DNA from: Chitinophagaceae bacterium UBA2791
Lineage (GTDB): Bacteria > Bacteroidota > Bacteroidia > Chitinophagales > Chitinophagaceae
Direction: 5' to 3'
Assembly: GCA_002352105.1 (NCBI GenBank)
Contig: DEHV01000020.1
Coordinates: 80,404-125,737 of the forward strand
DNA length: 45,334 nucleotides
Part shown: positions 41,203 through 45,334 of the stretch, one piece after another
Layout: the number at the start of each line of letters is the position of its first letter
Position numbering within the stretch: position 1 is the stretch's first letter
Position numbers and translations under genes: made by a program
Notes under the pieces: model-generated
The model's database searches: none
What the model saw: only the letters and a program-made list of their open reading frames with translations
What the model was told of the DNA's origin: nothing

Positions 41203-41768
41203 GGTTCCGGCAATTAAAGAAGGTAGCGCATTGCTGAAATAGCCGGCGCCTGATCCTTTATTGAGGGTCTGCCTGAAAATTCAAAACAGTTATCTACAAA
41301 GGGATACAAGACGTGGAGAAGTAGAAAAAAGCCGCACAATGGCGCAAGGAGAATTATTATCTAAAAGCTCAGAAATCACGGGTATCTCCCTTTGAGCCTA
41401 TCCCATCTATTCGAAAAAGAAAAAATTTTTTTAAAGCAAGAAAATAGCGTTTGGCCAGAAACTTTCGGGGAAACCCGATTGAAAAGCCGGGCCAGGGACT
41501 ATTCATTGAAAAGGATCCGTCTCAAAAGCGCCTTCGTCTTATACAAGAAAGAACGGTTTGAAGTATTCTATTTGATCGCAACTACAAGACGGAAAAATAC
41601 CACCTGGTACAGGAAAAAGCGGTTTGTAAGTTGTCTTAAATACAGACCAAGGCCAATAACAAACTATCGCATTAATTATAAGTTGGACTCCGGTCGCTGA
41701 CACAATGTTCAACTGGCCGGGCAAACCATTATATTAATCGGAAGCCGCCTTAGGCAAATGGGAAAATC
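41203..41768. other. Intergenic region between dapA and ribonuclease Z
   Basis: About 570 bases between convergent genes. A 102-codon open frame at 41392-41700 starts with TTG, is very basic and shows no domain, signal peptide or translation signal; it is not called as a gene. No clear terminator hairpin for dapA was found. Nothing else is recognisable. Confidence 0.4.
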
Positions 41769-42671
41769 CTAAGCAAAATAGGTCGCCCCTTCCAGGGCCA
41801 ATTCGGTGTTGGGGAAGATCTCACGCGCCTCCTGTTGAAAAACATCGAGCTTATCGTATTTCGAGCTAAAATGGCCGATCAGCAGTTTGTTTACTCCCGC
41901 CTTCAGCGCGATCGTCGCCGCCTCCGCCGTCGTCGCGTGAAAACGCAACGCCGCGCGGTCTGCCAGGTCTTTCAGATAGGTCGTTTCATGATAGAGTATG
42001 TCTACCGCCCGCACTTTTTCAACCAGGTCCTCATCATATATCGTGTCGGCGCAATAAGCGTAGGATTTCGGTTTGGGAGCCGCTTCCGTGACCCATTCAT
42101 TGCTGATCAGCGCTCCTTCTTCATTGATCGCATCCTCTCCCCATTTGAGCCTCTCGAATACAGAAGGAGGCAGTTTATGGTTGCGCGCTTTTACCGGGTT
42201 TATCTTCCTCGGCGCCTTGATCTGCTCAAACCTGAAGCCCCAGCAAGGGATCCGGTGTTTGGTAGCAAAACAACTGACCCTGCACCTATCCGTTCTTAGC
42301 AGTTCCCCCTCTTTCTCCAGGGGATGGAAATGCAGGGTATAGGATAACGTCGATCCTGCAGCGCAGAATTGCAGGTTTAGAATATCTATTAAAGGGGCGG
42401 GCGCAAACAGATGCAGGTCATTTTCCCGGTTGAGCAACCCCATGCTATGGATAAATCCGGGCAGCCCGAAATAATGATCGCCATGAAGATGAGAAATGAA
42501 GATATGATTGATCCTGCTCCAGCGGATCTTGTACTTTGCCAGCCGAACCTGCGATCCTTCTCCGCAATCAACCAGGAAAACCTGGTCGTCGACGGTCACC
42601 ACCTGCGAGGTCGGATGCCGGTCGAACGCAGGCAGCGCTGAATTGTTTCCCAGGATAGTAATGCCAAGCAT
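41769..42671 (-). CDS. rnz: Ribonuclease Z (tRNA 3' endonuclease)
   Basis: A 300-residue metallo-beta-lactamase-fold nuclease that trims the 3' trailer from tRNA precursors. The zinc motif FISHLHGDHYFGL gives His61, His63, Asp65 and His66. The N-terminal LGITILGNNSALPAFDRHPT is typical of RNase Z. Later ligands include YCADTIYDE (Asp) and LIGHFSSKY (His) near residues 210-270, and the HATTAEAA segment is the family landmark. The length is that of the short form of the enzyme. It is useful in this genome because the tRNA-Asp lacks an encoded CCA. Confidence 0.95.
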   Translation of the reverse strand: MLGITILGNNSALPAFDRHPTSQVVTVDDQVFLVDCGEGSQVRLAKYKIRWSRINHIFISHLHGDHYFGLPGFIHSMGLLNRENDLHLFAPAPLIDILNLQFCAAGSTLSYTLHFHPLEKEGELLRTDRCRVSCFATKHRIPCWGFRFEQIKAPRKINPVKARNHKLPPSVFERLKWGEDAINEEGALISNEWVTEAAPKPKSYAYCADTIYDEDLVEKVRAVDILYHETTYLKDLADRAALRFHATTAEAATIALKAGVNKLLIGHFSSKYDKLDVFQQEAREIFPNTELALEGATYFA

Positions 42672-43091
42672 AGATGAATTTACTGACTAAAATAACAAAA
42701 TACTGAGCGCTCAAACCATTTATTTATACCTCGGCTCCGGCTTACCGGGCGCTATGAAAGGGGTCGGCCGCCAGCGCCTGCCTCTATCCGGCCTTCCCGC
42801 CAACCGGCGATGGCGATACCGGGATCGTGTTATCCCGGGCCTGCGGCGCAGGGTTTCCCTTTTAATAACTCCTCAGGCTGCTGATTAGTATGATCAGGGG
42901 AATATAATTATCTAAATTTCGTGCCGGGAATAAATGGGCGCTTTACAAGAGCGGGCAGCAACCTCGCGTCCATTGCCGGCGCCGCATCTCAGCCGATACC
43001 GCGATACCGGGATCCGGTTGTTTAACGCATATTTGTTAGGGAGAGAAAGAGATGAACAAGGCCTACTGCTCAAGGGAGCGGAAAACCACCT
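42672..43091. other. Intergenic region between rnz and the heptose kinase gene
   Basis: About 420 bases. It contains a 14-bp direct repeat GCGATACCGGGATC at 42813-42826 and 43001-43014, and a 7-bp hairpin CCGGGAT-N6-ATCCCGG at 42819-42838. No T-run follows the hairpin on the minus strand. The plus-strand open frame at 42934-43227 runs antisense into the kinase gene and is not called. The rnz promoter should be here but was not identified. Confidence 0.5.
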
Positions 43092-44087
43092 TCAGGAGAG
43101 CAGTAGCCTACATTCTTCCAGCAGGCGTTCTTTATTGATCGCTACCGTTCCGACCTCTTCGCAAACCAGGCCGCCGGCAATATTGGCTATCTCGGCCATG
43201 AGGTTGATATCGCCGGTTGCCGCATAGACAAGAGAAGCTACGGCAATGACGGTATCGCCCGCGCCGGAAACATCGGCAATATTGCGGAAATGCGACCGTA
43301 CGGTCCGGCTTTGATCCTCCCGTTGATAGAAGACCCCCTTCTCAGAAAGCGTGATAAAGGAGATCAAATGATCGAGCCGTTTTTTCAACTCATGATGAAT
43401 ATCCCTTAAGGTCTTCTCATTCACTTCGTCGATCAGCAGGTTCAACCCTTCTTTTACTTCTTTGAGGTTAGGCTTAAAAATATCCACTCCGCGATAATCC
43501 AGGAAATGTTTTCTTTTGGGATCGACGCTGGTGATCACGCCATGTTTTTTACAGAGCGCTATAGTCTCGCTGATCACTCTTTCGGTCAATGTTCCCTTGT
43601 TATAATCTTCCAGGATAACGACGTTTGGCTTTTCGTTAGAAAGATAAGCGGCTACCGCGGCCAGCAACTGCTCTTCGCAGGCGGCAGAAAGATCGGAGGT
43701 TATTTCTGCATCCAGCCGCATCATTTGCTGGTTCCGGCTGATGATGCGCGATTTGCTGGTCGTGATCCGGGAAGCATCCGGCAACATGTATGCCGTCCGG
43801 ATATTGTTCTCTTCAAACAGGGATCTCAGTATTTTTCCTTCCTCATCATTCCCTACAACCGTAATGATGGAGGTCCGGGCGCCGAGGCAGGCAAGATTGA
43901 GGGCCACATTACCAGCGCCGCCTATACGATATTCTTTACGGTCCAGGGATACGATCGGAACAGGCGCTTCGGGGGATATTCGCTCCACCTGTCCCCACCA
44001 ATAAGTATCCAGCATCACATCGCCCAATACGCCTATCTTAATGTTTGCGAATTCGCCAAATAGTTTTTCAAAATCCAGCTTCGACAT
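43092..44087 (-). CDS. rfaE1: D-glycero-beta-D-manno-heptose-7-phosphate kinase (PfkB family)
   Basis: A 331-residue kinase of the ribokinase/PfkB family. Landmarks are GVLGDVMLDTYWWGQVERIS followed by PEAPVPIV, the typical HldE-kinase opening; RIGGAGNVALNLACLGA, the first PfkB signature; and DVSGAGDTVIAVASL near residues 262-276, the second signature, with catalytic Asp in GAGD. It phosphorylates heptose-7-phosphate at C1 for ADP-heptose in lipopolysaccharide-core synthesis. Only the kinase half is present; the nucleotidyltransferase half of the bifunctional HldE must be a separate gene, as is usual in Bacteroidota. Confidence 0.92.
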   Translation of the reverse strand: MSKLDFEKLFGEFANIKIGVLGDVMLDTYWWGQVERISPEAPVPIVSLDRKEYRIGGAGNVALNLACLGARTSIITVVGNDEEGKILRSLFEENNIRTAYMLPDASRITTSKSRIISRNQQMMRLDAEITSDLSAACEEQLLAAVAAYLSNEKPNVVILEDYNKGTLTERVISETIALCKKHGVITSVDPKRKHFLDYRGVDIFKPNLKEVKEGLNLLIDEVNEKTLRDIHHELKKRLDHLISFITLSEKGVFYQREDQSRTVRSHFRNIADVSGAGDTVIAVASLVYAATGDINLMAEIANIAGGLVCEEVGTVAINKERLLEECRLLLS

Positions 44088-44167
44088 GAGTTTTACTCCT
44101 GTTTTACCTTTTTACGCTACAAATATCTTCCGGATCGATCGGAAGAACCGTCTTTTGACCCGGCCTT

Positions 44168-45334
44168 CTATCTTTTTCTACGCACTACAAAATAATATAA
44201 AGGAATGCCTAGTAATACGATCAATGCGCCCGGCCAGGTTTGCTTCGGCTGGAATAAGAACAAGGCGCCGCAGATCAGGAATGCCATTACGCAATAGATG
44301 ATCGGCAGCAGGGGGTATCCGAACGCTTTATACGGTCTAGGCAGGTCGGGGCGTTTTTTCCTTAGTCGAAATATTCCCAATAAGGTAAGGGCATAAAAGA
44401 TAACCACCACAAATACCACATAGGTAAGCAGTTGGTTATAAGTGCCGCTGAGGCAGAGCAAGCATGTCCATATGCCCTGCGTCCACAAAGCAAATGCCGG
44501 AACATTGTGCTTATTCAGTCTGCCTGCTTCCTTAAAAAACAGCTTATCCTTAGCCATAGTATAATATACCCGGGCGCCCGAAAGGATCAATCCATTATTA
44601 CAACCAAAGGTTGAGATCATGATCATCACCGCGATCACCGCGGCGCCAGCGCCGCCGAATATCTTTAATGCGGCCGCGAGGGAAACCCTCCCGTCGGGCG
44701 CCGTTGCAATTTCATCCAGGCTCAGCACGCTCAGGTACATCAGGTTGGTAGCGATAAAGATGATGGAAACGATAAGCGTGCCCAGGAACAAGCTTAAGCC
44801 GATATTCTTTTCCGGTTTTTTTATTTCGCCGGCAATAAAGGTCACATTGTTCCAGGCGTCGCTGGAAAAGATAGATCCCACCAGCGCGCTGGCAAACAGC
44901 GGCGCCACGGCGATGCCAACAACAGGCGCCCATTCCCCTGTTTCCGGCATCAGTCTTTTTGCGTCCCAGGCATTGGCCCAGTTGGCGTTCCATATTTCCG
45001 GGGAAGCGGCCAGGATCAATCCGAAAATGATCAATCCGAACAAGGATAATAATTTGGTGATGGTAAATACCGTCTGGATCTTCTTTCCTCCTTCCACGCC
45101 CTTGGTATTGATATAGGTCAGTAAGATGACCATTACAAGAGAAACAAGCTGCGCGGCCGATATGCCGGGCAATCCTATGCTAAGCAGCGGATGATCCGGA
45201 TTGGTAATGCCAAAATCGATAAGCAGGTTATCTGGCCCGAGAGAGGGGAATATATAGGCGGCAAATTTCGAGAAAGCAACGCCTACAGCGGCGATGGTGC
45301 CGGTTTGAATAACGGAAAACAAACTCCATCCATA
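44168..45334 (-). CDS. Amino-acid permease (APC family), 5' end missing
   Basis: At least 388 codons of an APC-superfamily transporter; the frame is open to the right edge (YGWSLFSVIQTG reads through the last bases), so the N-terminal helix or helices are cut off. About ten helices remain: AAQLVSLVMVILLTYINTKG, LLSLFGLIIFGLILAASPEI, an ALVGSIFSSDAWNNVTFIAG segment followed by EIKKPEKNIG (the classic APC helix 6 to loop landmark), then SLFLGTLIVSIIFIATNLM and others. The C-terminus LIVLLGIPLYYFVVRRKR ends the protein. Similar to LAT/basic amino-acid permeases; substrate not decidable. It is followed by the heptose kinase gene on the same strand after about 80 bases. Confidence 0.9.
   Translation of the reverse strand, partial: YGWSLFSVIQTGTIAAVGVAFSKFAAYIFPSLGPDNLLIDFGITNPDHPLLSIGLPGISAAQLVSLVMVILLTYINTKGVEGGKKIQTVFTITKLLSLFGLIIFGLILAASPEIWNANWANAWDAKRLMPETGEWAPVVGIAVAPLFASALVGSIFSSDAWNNVTFIAGEIKKPEKNIGLSLFLGTLIVSIIFIATNLMYLSVLSLDEIATAPDGRVSLAAALKIFGGAGAAVIAVMIMISTFGCNNGLILSGARVYYTMAKDKLFFKEAGRLNKHNVPAFALWTQGIWTCLLCLSGTYNQLLTYVVFVVVIFYALTLLGIFRLRKKRPDLPRPYKAFGYPLLPIIYCVMAFLICGALFLFQPKQTWPGALIVLLGIPLYYFVVRRKR

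Noticed and set aside
41392..41700. 102-codon plus-strand frame between dapA and rnz
   Set aside because: TTG start, very basic composition, no motif, no nearby promoter or neighbour that gives it a role.
42934..43227. 97-codon plus-strand frame near the heptose kinase gene
   Set aside because: Its second half is antisense to the conserved C-terminus of the kinase and the first half has no features.
1..45334. CRISPR array, insertion sequence or phage genes
   Set aside because: No regularly spaced repeats, transposase, integrase or phage structural motifs were seen on either strand.

Overview
The window looks like part of a chromosome of a Bacteroidota bacterium, most likely from the Chitinophagaceae or a close relative. 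The signs are a SusC/SusD pair under an ECF sigma/FecR switch, DUF5777 and DUF4374 proteins, charged post-cysteine surface-lipoprotein signals, starts without clear Shine-Dalgarno sequences, and -7 boxes of the TAnnTTTG type. No exact species can be claimed from the sequence alone. Both window ends cut a gene: a YceI-like protein on the left and an amino-acid permease on the right.

Region 1 (1-3796): a YceI-like protein, a DUF5777 barrel, an ECF sigma factor and an unusual protein with an inner-membrane anchor plus a C-terminal beta-barrel form a tightly overlapping plus-strand operon. A remnant of a META-domain gene and a small exported protein lie on the minus strand behind it. Region 2 (3797-11071): a leader with a promoter-like element and an intrinsic terminator precedes a complete N-type rotary ATPase operon in the order atpD-C-Q-R-B-E-F-A-G. 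It has atpQ and atpR and no delta gene, which is the diagnostic layout of this laterally spread second ATPase. Region 3 (11072-13213): an astacin (M12A) metalloprotease with about seven C-terminal repeats of roughly 50 residues, preceded by a 46-codon ORF that may be its frameshifted hydrophobic N-terminus.

Region 4 (13442-22300): a seven-gene plus-strand siderophore or xenosiderophore operon. It encodes a periplasmic binding protein, a FecCD permease, an ATPase, a TonB-dependent receptor, a DUF4374 surface lipoprotein, an enterochelin-esterase-like hydrolase and a YncE-type propeller, and it ends in an intrinsic terminator. Together these could capture a catecholate-type siderophore at the surface, move it inward and hydrolyse it.

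Region 5 (22436-38304): a polysaccharide-utilisation locus read mainly on the minus strand: ECF sigma, propeller lipoprotein, FecR anti-sigma, SusC with an STN signalling domain, SusD and two family-2 glycoside hydrolases. One hydrolase is exo-beta-glucosaminidase-like; the other lacks the usual acid/base Glu. A Tat-exported sugar isomerase-like protein is convergent with them. Two strong hairpins divide the operon, and a 16-bp exact repeat occurs upstream of both the sigma and the FecR gene.

Region 6 (38392-45334): repeat-rich terminators behind a tRNA-Asp, then housekeeping genes accA, dapA, rnz (ribonuclease Z), a heptose-7-phosphate kinase and the partial permease. By eye the N-ATPase, iron and housekeeping genes are richer in G+C than the PUL, and the propeller/sigma stretch near 36000-38100 is the most A+T-rich.
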